DNA of 64,000 nucleotides from Rhizobium sp. S152 (GTDB lineage Bacteria; Pseudomonadota; Alphaproteobacteria; Rhizobiales; Rhizobiaceae). How positions within the stretch are numbered: position 1 is the stretch's first letter; each line of letters starts with the position of its first letter. The position numbers were made by a program, and so were the translations under genes. Under the pieces are notes generated by a model that worked only from the letters and a program-made list of their open reading frames with translations, was not told the DNA's origin and searched no databases. The DNA is taken from assembly GCF_030380735.1 (NCBI RefSeq), contig NZ_JAUDRZ010000025.1, forward strand, positions 62,001 through 126,000, given 5' to 3'. Shown piece after piece: positions 45,295-54,561 of this stretch.

Positions 45295-46239
45295 GTGGAC
45301 AGAACGCTGCTCGCTTTCTTGGTCGTGGCGGACGAAGGAAATCTGACTTCGGCTGCGAGTAGGGTTGGACTGACGCAACCAGCACTCACAAAACTGATCC
45401 GGCGGCTTGAGCGCGACTACGATGCTATTCTCTTCGAACGAACGCCGCGTGGGATGACATTAACGCGAGCCGGAGCCAAACTGAGGGATCGGGCCCGTAG
45501 GATCGAAGTTCACTATCGCCAATCTCGTGAAGAGATCCGCTCAATGATAACCGGCACCCTACCGTACTTTTCTATCGAAGCCGGGGCCGCCTACCACATG
45601 GAGATCGCACCTGATCTAACGCGCATTCTCAGCGCCGAGTTTCCCGAGACAACAGTGCGGCTCGACTTCAACAATGCGGATTTGACGTTGCCACGACTGG
45701 TGTCCGGCGACATCGACCTCATGCTGGGTGCAATCCAGGACCGGCCTCCGGAAGGGATCGAGACCGCTGAAATGTTCAGGGTCGAGATTGTGCCTTACTG
45801 CCGGAAATCAGACCGGCTGGCGGATCTGGAAACGGTCGACGCGAGTGACATCAGTGGTCGGCGGTGGATTACCAGGCGGGACGAAGCTATCGTCGCCCGA
45901 ATGGCTAGCTATTTCAGTGATCGGTGCCTGCCCGCGCCTGATGTCGCTATCGAGGTCGAAGCGCTCGCCGCTGGTTTCAGGATCGTCGCCCAGTCCGACA
46001 AGCTGACTCTGGCGCCGCTGTCGTTGACGAATGTTGCGGCAGAGTTCGGGCTTGTGCCTTTGCGTCTCTCGCCGCCGATCTGGCGTTTCGGGTCAGGAGC
46101 ATGGTTTCGGGCATCGTCGCGAGAATATCCGATCATGAGGCGAGCTTTGGACCTTGTGCCCCAGCTTGTAAGCGAGACGATGGCTATTCCTGCGAGTTAT
46201 GGACCTGTGGCCACGAAGTCATTTCCTCTCGCTCGTTGA
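45295..46239 (+). CDS. LysR-family transcriptional regulator
   Basis: 314 residues from a GTG start preceded by GGGAGGAATACC; the frame further upstream is not protein-like. HTH at residues about 1-60 (LLAFLVVADEGNLTSAASRV, LTQPALTKLIRRLERDYDA, LFERTPRGMTLTRAG) and a type-2 periplasmic-binding effector domain after that. Divergent from the ABC/sulfatase operon and directly upstream of the second sulfatase, so it probably controls both in response to the substrate. The 159-bp divergent gap should hold its operator. Confidence 0.93.
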   Translation: MDRTLLAFLVVADEGNLTSAASRVGLTQPALTKLIRRLERDYDAILFERTPRGMTLTRAGAKLRDRARRIEVHYRQSREEIRSMITGTLPYFSIEAGAAYHMEIAPDLTRILSAEFPETTVRLDFNNADLTLPRLVSGDIDLMLGAIQDRPPEGIETAEMFRVEIVPYCRKSDRLADLETVDASDISGRRWITRRDEAIVARMASYFSDRCLPAPDVAIEVEALAAGFRIVAQSDKLTLAPLSLTNVAAEFGLVPLRLSPPIWRFGSGAWFRASSREYPIMRRALDLVPQLVSETMAIPASYGPVATKSFPLAR

Positions 46240-46283
46240 AACGCCTACGTTCCCGCAGAATTTTGAATTGCGAGGTTTCTCGG

Positions 46284-47660
46284 ATGCGTAAGCCTAACGT
46301 TATTGTCTTCTTCACGGACCAGCAGCGCCACGACACCACCGGCGTCCATGGCAATCCGATGGGGCTGACGCCAAATTTTGACCGCTTGGCCGCTTCCGGC
46401 ACCCATCTCTACAACTCTTTCACGAGCCAACCGCTCTGCGGTCCCGCTCGTTCCTCGATGCAGACCGGCCAGTTTGCAACCCAGACAGGCGTTTTTCGCA
46501 ACGGCATCCCGTTGGCCGATGATGCTGAGACGATTGCGAAGGTATTCGCCAACAACGGCTATAAGACCGGCTACATCGGCAAGTGGCACCTTGGCGGCTC
46601 GGATCCCGTTCCCAAGCAGGAGCGTGGTGGCTATCAGAGCTGGCTTGCAGCCAATCTCCTGGAATTCACGTCAGACGCCTACGACACTGTTGTCTATGAC
46701 GTCGATGACCAAAGGAAAAAGCTTCCAGGGTACCGGGTCGACGCCCTGACCGATGCTGCGATCCGCTACTGCGATGACCACCAGAATGATCCGTTTTTCC
46801 TCTTCGTCTCGTTCTTGGAACCTCATCACCAGAACCATACTGACGCATATCCGGCGCCCGACGGCTACCGTGAGATGATGGACGCCAAGACATGGACACC
46901 GCCGGATCTTGCGACCCTGAAGGGCACCAGCACTTGGCATCTCGGCGGCTATTACGGGATGGTAAAGCGCCTCGATGAAGCGTTCGGCAGGCTTGTCGAT
47001 GCTTTGAAGAGTCTGGATCTCCTGGACGACACCATCGTCATGTTCACGTCAGACCACGCTTGCCACTTCAAGACTCGCAATAGCGAGTACAAGCGGTCGT
47101 GTCACGAGAGCGCGGTCCGGGTGCCAAGCATGATCATAGGGCCCGGTTTCACCGCTGGTGGCCAGGTGCGTGCTCTATTCTCGACGATTGACGTTGCTCC
47201 GACGCTTATCGATGCGGCTGGCCTTCAGGTGCCGGGAGTGATGACCGGGAAATCGATCCTGCCTGTTATCCGCGACCACCGAGCACAATGGCGGGACGAT
47301 ATCTTCTTCCAGATTTCCGAAACGGAGACAGGCCGGGCACTTCGAACTCATCGCTGGAAGTACGGCGTGACCGCGGCATACGATAAGGACGAGGCACGCG
47401 CCGACGTTTACAAGGAAGCGTATCTCTACGATCTGGACAATGATCCCTACGAGATGGTCAATCTCGTCGGCCTGACGTCCTTCCGAGAGGTTTCAGATGA
47501 CCTCAAGGCAAGATTGCTTCGTTGGATCGCTGAAGTCGAAGAGGGCCATCAACCCGAGATCCAAGATGCCAAGCCGCGCTTTCCCCGGCAATATCGGCTG
47601 AACGCCAGCGACCTCATCGATGCGGTGGATAGAGAAAGAGACGTCGATCCGCTGGAATAA
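46284..47660 (+). CDS. sulfatase (second)
   Basis: 458 residues. Metal site NVIVFFTDQQRHDTTGVHG, formylglycine motif LCGPARSSMQTG (C52, CxPxR), GYIGKWHLGG, and MFTSDHACHFKTRNSEYKRS. No signal peptide. Only modestly similar to the sulfatase at 40.5 kb, so it may act on a different position or ester of the same substrate. It starts 44 bp after the LysR gene and is likely co-transcribed with it. ATG at 46284 after CGAGGTTTCTCGG. Confidence 0.93.
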   Translation: MRKPNVIVFFTDQQRHDTTGVHGNPMGLTPNFDRLAASGTHLYNSFTSQPLCGPARSSMQTGQFATQTGVFRNGIPLADDAETIAKVFANNGYKTGYIGKWHLGGSDPVPKQERGGYQSWLAANLLEFTSDAYDTVVYDVDDQRKKLPGYRVDALTDAAIRYCDDHQNDPFFLFVSFLEPHHQNHTDAYPAPDGYREMMDAKTWTPPDLATLKGTSTWHLGGYYGMVKRLDEAFGRLVDALKSLDLLDDTIVMFTSDHACHFKTRNSEYKRSCHESAVRVPSMIIGPGFTAGGQVRALFSTIDVAPTLIDAAGLQVPGVMTGKSILPVIRDHRAQWRDDIFFQISETETGRALRTHRWKYGVTAAYDKDEARADVYKEAYLYDLDNDPYEMVNLVGLTSFREVSDDLKARLLRWIAEVEEGHQPEIQDAKPRFPRQYRLNASDLIDAVDRERDVDPLE

Positions 47661-47719
47661 TCTGGCGAGGCCCGCCTATCGTTACAAGCCATCTCACGTC
47701 CGTCCGATGTGCTATCTGC

Positions 47720-47908
47720 CTAGTCGACCCGTCCGCCCTTCGTCAAAAAATCGCGGCCCTTTTGGGAAACGGATTCCGGCGAGATCTTGACTGAAAACAC
47801 TTCGTTTCCGAGCATAACACGCATATGTCCGGCAGCGCGGAGCTTTTCAAGGAAATCAGAGACTTCCTTGTTCTTCGCGTCAATGACCATGATTTCCTTG
47901 GACGACAT
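47720..47908 (-). CDS. small hypothetical protein
   Basis: 62 residues; the ATG at 47908 follows TGGAGCGT, better than the ATG at 47917. Pattern EIMVIDAKNKEVSDFLEKLR, MLGNEVFSVKISPES is a compact beta-alpha-beta fold slightly like Phd/YefM-type antitoxins, but no toxin gene adjoins it. Function unknown. Confidence 0.5.
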   Translation of the reverse strand: MSSKEIMVIDAKNKEVSDFLEKLRAAGHMRVMLGNEVFSVKISPESVSQKGRDFLTKGGRVD

Positions 47909-48005
47909 ACGCTCCATTGATTCCGAATTTCCGTGCTATTTCCTTAGCACGGAAAACCCGCCGTGTAATGGTGGTCCGCCCGGCCCACGTACTGCGAAGA
48001 ATAGA

Positions 48006-48674
48006 TCAGTCGGCATCTCCGCCGGTTTTCGGGAAAAGCTGAAGGACATTAGAACCGTTGGAATGGGCGACGGCGCCTGATTTTTGCCGGTGGGACTGTC
48101 GCTCGCCCGCTCGCTGGATTGCGGTCGCCAGACCTTCGCGCTGGCGATAATAATCTGGCTTGGCAGGCAGCGTCAGATCAAACTGCTGAAGCATCCGCTC
48201 AATAATATCCATCGCTTCTGCTGCAAGACCCGCATAGCCCTCCTGGCGACGTTCAAAGAAACCGTCGTACCCGGGCGAGGAGAGGTCAAGACTGTCCAAC
48301 GCATAATTCAGGTTCTTCACCCGGTTGGACAGCCAAAGGATCTCGTCAGACATTTCGGCGCCAAGAACAGACCAGTCAGCGTCCCTTGGGAGAACCAGCA
48401 TGGGATCAGGGACGTGAAATGCAAATTCCCCCTCGTCCATCGGATTGAATTCTGGAACGTCGTGCACGGCGGCGAAGGCCGCTCCGACAAAGTCATCCAG
48501 CGCCAGCACCGTCGACATTGCCAAATTTCTAGCCTCGCCCTTTGCTCTGCGGTTGAAGCCCTTCCTCGACATTTGAAACACAGTCGGGATCAGGGAGCCA
48601 GCCGCTAAGCTGCCAGCGCCAATCAACGCCCCAATAGCCATGATCCCCTGGGTGGTTTCGAAGAACTGCGTCAA
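48006..48674 (-). CDS. hypothetical membrane-anchored protein
   Basis: 222 residues from a TTG start behind GAGGTGAACA. One N-terminal hydrophobic segment (IMAIGALIGAGSLAAGSLIP) and a soluble helical domain with an acidic middle (EFNPMDEGEFAFHVPDPML) and a basic Gln/Arg-rich tail. Not recognised. Could be an inner-membrane anchored cytoplasmic protein. Not in an obvious operon. Confidence 0.55.
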   Translation of the reverse strand: MTQFFETTQGIMAIGALIGAGSLAAGSLIPTVFQMSRKGFNRRAKGEARNLAMSTVLALDDFVGAAFAAVHDVPEFNPMDEGEFAFHVPDPMLVLPRDADWSVLGAEMSDEILWLSNRVKNLNYALDSLDLSSPGYDGFFERRQEGYAGLAAEAMDIIERMLQQFDLTLPAKPDYYRQREGLATAIQRAGERQSHRQKSGAVAHSNGSNVLQLFPKTGGDAD

Positions 48675-48996
48675 TGTTCACCTCGTCAATGAGAGAGTAG
48701 CGTCAAGAAGCACGCGTAGACGGAATCAGCACTTACGGTTCAAGTTTGCCTTGAAGTGCGGAAATTTCAAATCGCATTTCATTGGGGCATCCCGAGAACT
48801 TGCCTGCCGCAGCGAACCCTTATTGAGCGCCGCCAACTCACCAACGTGGAAAGTTGCCAGCACAATTGTGATGTCATCTCAAGTGAGATCGGGCGATCCG
48901 CCTTTCAAGGACGTCTAGATAAAACGAGGCGGGCACCGTCGAGTATTGACATCACGACTTTGAGTAACGATCTCGAGTGGGTGATCGGAGGCTCAA
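48675..48996. other. intergenic region without recognised features
   Basis: About 320 bp between divergent hypothetical genes. Short open frames here have no protein character. I see no repeat or hairpin of note. Confidence 0.4.
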
Positions 48997-49386
48997 ATGT
49001 TGTATGTCTTTGTTGCTCTATGTGCTCTCGCCTGTTCTTTTTTGGTCGGACGCTATTTCGCGGCAAAGACGCGACTTGTCGAGCAGACCATTGACGACAC
49101 CATAACTCGCAGGTTGGCCGCTTCACCGGTGATGCTCGAGTTGGGTCGAATAACGGAGGAGAATGGGGTTCTCCGTAATCTTCTTATTGACATCGTAGAA
49201 AACGAGGCATCGCTCTCGAAATCCGCACAGATGACCGAGGAAGAACGCGTTCGTGCCACGAACGCGCGAACAGCGCGGCGCCGTGAGCTGTTCGGAGAAG
49301 CCCTTCTTGCTCTAAAAAGGCCTGGCGTCATCTCCTCGTCCGACAACCTGAAAATCATAACCGGAGGCGTTTCGAAAGAAATCTAG
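48997..49386 (+). CDS. hypothetical single-pass membrane protein
   Basis: 129 residues with an N-terminal anchor (LYVFVALCALACSFLVGRYF) and a soluble helical domain rich in Glu and Arg (ENGVLRNLLIDIVENEASLS, EEERVRATNARTARRRELFG). GGAGGCTCAA precedes the ATG. Not recognised; coiled-coil-like character suggests a scaffolding role. Confidence 0.55.
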   Translation: MLYVFVALCALACSFLVGRYFAAKTRLVEQTIDDTITRRLAASPVMLELGRITEENGVLRNLLIDIVENEASLSKSAQMTEEERVRATNARTARRRELFGEALLALKRPGVISSSDNLKIITGGVSKEI

Positions 49387-49455
49387 CGACTCGCGCGGCG
49401 AGCCTGCGCCGTCGCGCTTCAACAAAAGTGCGACGGTTCAAAGCCGTGATCCGCC

Positions 49456-51138
49456 TCAGGGCGATTTAGATTCTGTTTTATCCGGAGCGCATTTCATTAG
49501 CTTTCGAGTGTTGGCTTTGCCCAACAGCAGATCCGAAATATCTCCGTCCCACTGCGACATACGAAGCTCGTCGCCCTCCGGTTCGATCAGGTAGTGCTGT
49601 ATCCAGTTCTCGCCTTCGCCCGAGCAGAACGCCATCGCCACGACTGCATTGCCGAAGCTTGCCGCCGACGCGATTTCGCATCCCATCTCATATCCGCTGA
49701 ATGAGACGGCCTTTTCCTTGATGCTGAACGTCGTCGGCTGCAGCTTGCAGGAACCTTCAACATCGCCGGGTTCGCCGAATGGCTGTGCAGTCAACTTGCC
49801 GAACATGGACAAGCTTTCCTCGTCAATATGAGGCGAAAGGTCATATCCCCATTTGCCCAGTTTGTCTGAAAGAGCTTCCGCGAACGACTTATAAGTCTTT
49901 GCCGGTCTGCATTGCGGGCTTTCACATACGCGGTAGAAATCGTCAATCGACGACAAAAGGGCGTCCGGAACCATACCCTTGGCGGCGTCGTACGAACCAA
50001 TGAGGCTCCCAGTCGCAACTAGCCCGGCGGCTACACCGACCGTCACGTCGTCTTCCGATCCGTTCATCCGGTTCAATCGACGAACAAAGTCGGCCCGCAG
50101 CAAGGGTTGAAACTGGCTCTTCCGTGTGACATCGACGGGCTTTCCATCCTCCATCCGGAAGATCTGCATTGGTGGATTGGAATCCGAATAGCCGCTGAAA
50201 GCGTACAGAAACCTTTGGTCAACACTGACCAACTCGTACGTGCCGTCGCTATCGAGGTCCTCGACGCTCAGTCCTTCTCCGTCGAAATCGCCAATCGGAA
50301 CTGAGTTGACTGATTTACCTTCTGAGATCGCGGCCACAGCCGACGTGCAGCAGTGCGCCCCGCCTGTAAACGATGAGAAAAGAAGACCCGGCTCGGTACC
50401 CTGAAGCGGCGCCACGACAATCGTGCCGAAGCCCCCTTCGGTCGTCTCAAGCTTCAACGTGGTCTCGAAGCCCTTATCTCTCGAGACCCGGAGGTATGCG
50501 GAGTAAGTGTCATCAAGGTTTTTTTGGCCATCAAGTTTCGCGGTCCATCCTTCGCCTGAGAAGGTCTTTCCGTAGTCGTCCTTCGACCAGGTGAAAGGCT
50601 GACGGAAAGGCAACTCCTGGGGCTTCGGCGGAGCAAATTTCCCAGCATCCTTCATTTGGATGCAGTTCGACAACATACCAATTGTCTGGCTCGAGCCGGA
50701 CAGCGAATATGGTCCGATTGTCGTCCCCTTCGCCTGAATTCGCATGCGGTTTGACGAGCGCAGGGCAGCTAGAAACTTGTCGCTTGGATTGCTGACGACA
50801 AGTCCAATGGCGTCTGTCTTGCGCCAGCCGTCCATACTACCCGTCCAGCGTCCTCCGTCCGTGAAGATGATAACGTCGTATGATTTTGCATCTTGGATCC
50901 ACGGCAAATCGGCCGTCGGAAAGATCAGGCGCATGTTGCTGGCGTCCGACCGAACAAGGAAGAATCCCTGCGATGTCTGAGGAACCGCTATACATGAACC
51001 TTGTTCTTTGTCGTACGAGACCTGCCAACCCTTGTTCGAAAAAACGTTGACGTAGCGATCGTCCGCAGCCCGGGCCCCAACTGAAAGTGCGGAAAGCACG
51101 GAAGCAGCAAGCGCCAAGCGCACTGAGATATTAAACAC
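49456..51138 (-). CDS. exported hypothetical protein with FG-GAP/VCBS-like repeat
   Basis: 560 residues from a GTG at 51138 behind TTTGGGGGTAAC; the upstream in-frame TTG is less likely. Signal peptide ALAASVLSALSVGARA. The N-terminal third (GWQVSYDKEQGSCIAVPQTS) resembles rhizobial invasion-associated-type periplasmic domains. The middle has GGAHCCTS and DFDGEGLSVEDLDSDGTYEL, an FG-GAP/VCBS-like calcium-binding beta-propeller element. The C-terminal third is a separate DUF-like domain with conserved Cys pairs. Periplasmic; function unknown. Confidence 0.6.
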   Translation of the reverse strand: MFNISVRLALAASVLSALSVGARAADDRYVNVFSNKGWQVSYDKEQGSCIAVPQTSQGFFLVRSDASNMRLIFPTADLPWIQDAKSYDVIIFTDGGRWTGSMDGWRKTDAIGLVVSNPSDKFLAALRSSNRMRIQAKGTTIGPYSLSGSSQTIGMLSNCIQMKDAGKFAPPKPQELPFRQPFTWSKDDYGKTFSGEGWTAKLDGQKNLDDTYSAYLRVSRDKGFETTLKLETTEGGFGTIVVAPLQGTEPGLLFSSFTGGAHCCTSAVAAISEGKSVNSVPIGDFDGEGLSVEDLDSDGTYELVSVDQRFLYAFSGYSDSNPPMQIFRMEDGKPVDVTRKSQFQPLLRADFVRRLNRMNGSEDDVTVGVAAGLVATGSLIGSYDAAKGMVPDALLSSIDDFYRVCESPQCRPAKTYKSFAEALSDKLGKWGYDLSPHIDEESLSMFGKLTAQPFGEPGDVEGSCKLQPTTFSIKEKAVSFSGYEMGCEIASAASFGNAVVAMAFCSGEGENWIQHYLIEPEGDELRMSQWDGDISDLLLGKANTRKLMKCAPDKTESKSP

Positions 51139-51400
51139 GTTACCCCCAAAGGAATCATTTCCGTCCAAGTGTTGTACTGTTCGATATCAAATGCCAAGTA
51201 TTAACCGAGTCTATACTCCACATGCGGCGTTGATCGGGCGTGCGCGAGGCCCGCTATGCTTTCGCCGGATACGACTCCTACCGAGATTGCTGCGAGCGAC
51301 AGCCGGAGTTCGCCCCCACTTCGCGCCCCCAAAATTTAGCGGGTATGGTTAACCGCTCATTAAGTACGCGCTTGTCACGCTCGCTGTAGAGGAACGCGAC

Positions 51401-51964
51401 ATGACAACAGCATTCTTGCTCGATACGTGCGTGATCAGTGAAACGTCCTTGGCCCGGCCGCGGGATAGCGTCATCTCCTTTCTGGAGCTGGCAGACAACT
51501 ACTTCATGCCTGCTGGCGCCTTGATGGAGATCCAGATGGGCATCACCATGGTATGCGCTACCAACCCAGTCAAAGCCGTCAAGCTCAGTAAATGGTATCA
51601 CGATCTGGTGCGGGCGGGCATACCGATCGTGGAAACTGATCGCGAGATATCGGAGACCTGGGGCGTTCTGGCGGCTGATCCCCGGCTATATAAGTTTTCG
51701 CCAAACGGCGGGGGCAAACGGGCTAGAGGCGGCCAGGACCTTCACATCGCGGCGGCCTCGCTTGTACGACGGCTGCCGATCGCGACAATGAACGTCAACG
51801 ACTTCATGGTGATAAACGAATGCTATCCCCTGCCAGGAGTCTACGATCCGTTGGCCGAAAGGTGGCACGCTCGCATGGAACCGTTGGCTGAACGGTATCC
51901 GCATCAGCCAACGACAACTGACGCTCACGAGGACGAAAGCGTTCACAAGGCAGTTATCAGGTAA
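51401..51964 (+). CDS. PIN-domain protein (VapC-like), solitary
   Basis: 187 residues. The first 140 form a PIN ribonuclease domain: D8 in FLLDTCVISE, E43 in MPAGALMEIQMG, D113 in GGQDLHIAAAS and D134 in TMNVNDF are the four acids that bind metal. VapC-type toxins of this kind cleave tRNA or rRNA. The C-terminal 45 residues are an extra polar tail. No antitoxin gene is adjacent: upstream lies 260 bp of gene-free DNA and downstream the methyltransferase-like gene. It may be an orphan or repurposed PIN protein. Confidence 0.75.
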   Translation: MTTAFLLDTCVISETSLARPRDSVISFLELADNYFMPAGALMEIQMGITMVCATNPVKAVKLSKWYHDLVRAGIPIVETDREISETWGVLAADPRLYKFSPNGGGKRARGGQDLHIAAASLVRRLPIATMNVNDFMVINECYPLPGVYDPLAERWHARMEPLAERYPHQPTTTDAHEDESVHKAVIR

Positions 51965-52139
51965 GGTCTCGCTGCGGTCGGACGTGCCGTTGAATGAGCT
52001 TGGCCTTGGAAGTTGAGATTTCGCTCTGGGCCGGGCCGCTTAAATTAGAAACCGCAGCTCGCTACAATTTTATTCATTCCCTTATCGGGACAGCAAAGCC
52101 TAGATTGCTATCGATCACTCCAACAACCGGAGAGATCAA

Positions 52140-54272
52140 ATGGCAGTGCCCCCGAGAGTATTTGCGCCGCACGTTCAAGAGCAGATAAAGGACGCTCGCA
52201 ACGCAGTCATCGAGCACCGGAAGCAGCGCACCGCAGCCCTGCTAAAGATTATCGAGGACGACCTGCCGAAGTTCGCTGATGAAGGTAGAGAGGCGATGGC
52301 CAGGCTTCTCGAAAATGACGGCGTCCATCGCCGCCATGTACGCGGATACCTAGATATCCCTCGATTACTCGTTGCCTATCGCAAAGCAATGAACGTCAGC
52401 CGATTTGATATTGAGACCGCTGTGGCTCTTGTCGGCCTCGGCGAGGCCGCCCGCCGCGAGGTGATGCGTTTCGTTGAGCGTAGCCAACCGACTGACAGTG
52501 TCGAAGTTCGTCGGATCGGCAACAGATGGCGTGAACGCTGCAAAAGTGATGACGAATCAACTTATCACGATGTGATGGGTTTGCTCGCCAGAAGGCGCAT
52601 TCGCGCTCTTCGGAAAGAGGGCATGACGTTCAGCAGGGTCGTGCCTAAGCTGCATGATCTAATGATCGGGTACGATGATAAATCAGAGGAACAACAGGAA
52701 GTCATTCGACCCAAAATCATCGAAATGGCAATCGAACTACGCGAACGCTTCCAAAAAGAGTATGGTACCCAATCGGTTCCGGTTGAAGACTGGGGCAAAA
52801 TTGAAAACCGTGCTGAACGGGCGCTGGCCGAATGCGACTATGCCTTAAAGGTCTTGGCAAACGGGGAATTCCTTAGAGAGCTGCCAAGCATCGTTCCAGA
52901 TCGCGATTTTCCAATGCCGCTCTTTTCAATTGGCAAGTACCTGCGTAGCTGGCACGCCATCGATTCAATCGGCTTTCTTTCCCGCAGAGCTAAGACTTCC
53001 TCCACGCGATACGCGAAACGACCGCTGGAACGGCTATCGTCCGTCGATATCTGCGGTGGTATCGGTAGCGGCGCACTCGCACTGAAGTCCGCCGGTTTTT
53101 ATCCCAACATGTTGTTAGACGGCGACAAGAAAAACGTGGACAGCTTTCTTGCGAACCGTAGGGGCTGGCGTGCTCTAAAGGTCGACATCGACCGGAAAAA
53201 GAGGGCGGCGGTGGCAATGAGGCACGTCACGAAGTCCCTCCGGGGCAAAGAGCTTGATCTGATGATCGGGGCTCTACCCAAGAAACAGTGGCGGGCAAAG
53301 GGCCCAGGGTTAAATTACGAAGGCGAACTTCATTCCGCGGCCATGAAGATGGTTGGCGCCTTAAAGCCGCGAGCGTTCTTCTTCGAGCACAACCCGGACA
53401 TGGCTAGTGAAAAGCACGCAGAATTCTACATTCCAATGATGACGTTCTTCGCCGAACAAGGATACCACACGACGGTGTTCGAACTGTATCATCCTGAGTT
53501 CGGCATTCCACAGGATCGGACAAGTAGTTTCCTCGTCGGGATCAAAAGAGAGTTTGCAGACCAGTTGCGGCATCCGATTATCCGTGACCCGGTTTTTCCA
53601 ACAGTCGCACAGCTTATCGAAAATGTAGCCTTTCCGTTTCGTACCGTCGAAAGCTACGAAGAAATAAAAGGTGAATCCAGCCCAGAGACTCATTACAATA
53701 ACTGGTCGTCCGCGTGGCTACGCACTCATGGGCAACGCTTGGCGGGTAATCTAAGCGGGGCGTGGACAAAAAGGAACTGGCAGCACTGGGAGAAATTCGG
53801 ATTTGACCTCTTCCAAGGCGACGAGCCGATAGAACGCGGAGACCAGCCTCATCATAACTTAATCCCGCTGACGCCCGTCATTATAAAGGCCTTGCAGGGA
53901 CTCCCGCCAAACTGGAATGTGCGTGCTGCTGACCTTCGCGACGAAATTTCCATGCTTTGCCTCGCCACGCCGCCCGTTATCACGGCTGCCGTCGCACGAA
54001 GTGTGCACGCCGCATTGACGGGAGATGAAGTCGACCTCAACGCTGAAGGGGCCTTGGCTATCAACAATTCCCCATTTCTTCACCATCCATTCAACGTTGA
54101 CGACATGGGCAACGCCAAAGGACAGCTCGCATCTCTATGGCGGACGGGCGTTTTGAGAATGCGCGGAGAACTGCCGACGGCCATGGCAGATGATGACCCT
54201 GATCTCTCTAAGCCGCCCGAAGACCTTCATCTCGGTCAGGGTAAGATCAGGATGAAGAAGCGTCCGTCTTAG
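52140..54272 (+). CDS. C5-cytosine methyltransferase-fold protein lacking the catalytic cysteine
   Basis: 710 residues. The first 290 are helical and basic, not assigned. From about 300 the order of C5-MTase motifs is recognisable: I (VDICGGIGSGALALKSAGF), IV (GALPKKQWRAKG near 377-388, where active enzymes have PPCQ), VI (FFFEHNPDM, for ENV), VIII (FGIPQDRTSSFLVG), IX (LTPVIIKALQGLPPNW) and X (LATPPVITAAVARSV). The nucleophile Cys is replaced by Lys, so methyl transfer by the normal route is not possible. It may bind DNA or AdoMet in a regulatory, targeting or defence role. ATG at 52140 after CCGGAGAGATCAA. Upstream is a PIN gene; a Tn7-like operon begins 1.9 kb downstream. Confidence 0.75.
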   Translation: MAVPPRVFAPHVQEQIKDARNAVIEHRKQRTAALLKIIEDDLPKFADEGREAMARLLENDGVHRRHVRGYLDIPRLLVAYRKAMNVSRFDIETAVALVGLGEAARREVMRFVERSQPTDSVEVRRIGNRWRERCKSDDESTYHDVMGLLARRRIRALRKEGMTFSRVVPKLHDLMIGYDDKSEEQQEVIRPKIIEMAIELRERFQKEYGTQSVPVEDWGKIENRAERALAECDYALKVLANGEFLRELPSIVPDRDFPMPLFSIGKYLRSWHAIDSIGFLSRRAKTSSTRYAKRPLERLSSVDICGGIGSGALALKSAGFYPNMLLDGDKKNVDSFLANRRGWRALKVDIDRKKRAAVAMRHVTKSLRGKELDLMIGALPKKQWRAKGPGLNYEGELHSAAMKMVGALKPRAFFFEHNPDMASEKHAEFYIPMMTFFAEQGYHTTVFELYHPEFGIPQDRTSSFLVGIKREFADQLRHPIIRDPVFPTVAQLIENVAFPFRTVESYEEIKGESSPETHYNNWSSAWLRTHGQRLAGNLSGAWTKRNWQHWEKFGFDLFQGDEPIERGDQPHHNLIPLTPVIIKALQGLPPNWNVRAADLRDEISMLCLATPPVITAAVARSVHAALTGDEVDLNAEGALAINNSPFLHHPFNVDDMGNAKGQLASLWRTGVLRMRGELPTAMADDDPDLSKPPEDLHLGQGKIRMKKRPS

Positions 54273-54335
54273 GCGTTCAGATACCGAAGTCGCGCCTTTC
54301 AACGATCTCTTTAAGGCGCGTCCTTATAGCAGGAG

Positions 54336-54533
54336 TCAACTTCTGAGTTCTTCTATGTAGACCGATGCGACCTCTTCACCGTTCATGGTAACGTTGGCGA
54401 TGCGATTGGCGAACTCGATACGCCAGTCGCAGCCAGCTGGATAAGTGAATACGTAGGCGTCGGCCGCCGGTCCGCGGAACGAGAGCCGGGATGCAATCGG
54501 GGACGCGGCGGACCAGGGTGCTGAATTCCCCAC
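54336..54533 (-). pseudogene. truncated partial copy of the adjacent gene
   Basis: A 65-codon minus-strand frame whose second half, GPAADAYVFTYPAGCDW followed by RIEFANR and EEVASVYIEEL, is nearly the same as the C-terminal part of the neighbouring 227-residue protein (GPEADAYVFTYPAGCDW, IIEFIGRE, QEVATVDVTEL). Nucleotide similarity is also evident (the shared stretch around 54440-54470 versus 54720-54750). The first 20 residues are unrelated. It is a remnant of a tandem duplication, with the front of the gene lost. Confidence 0.65.
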
Positions 54534-54561
54534 CGCCGAAAGTGGTCACTTAGCTCCCTCG

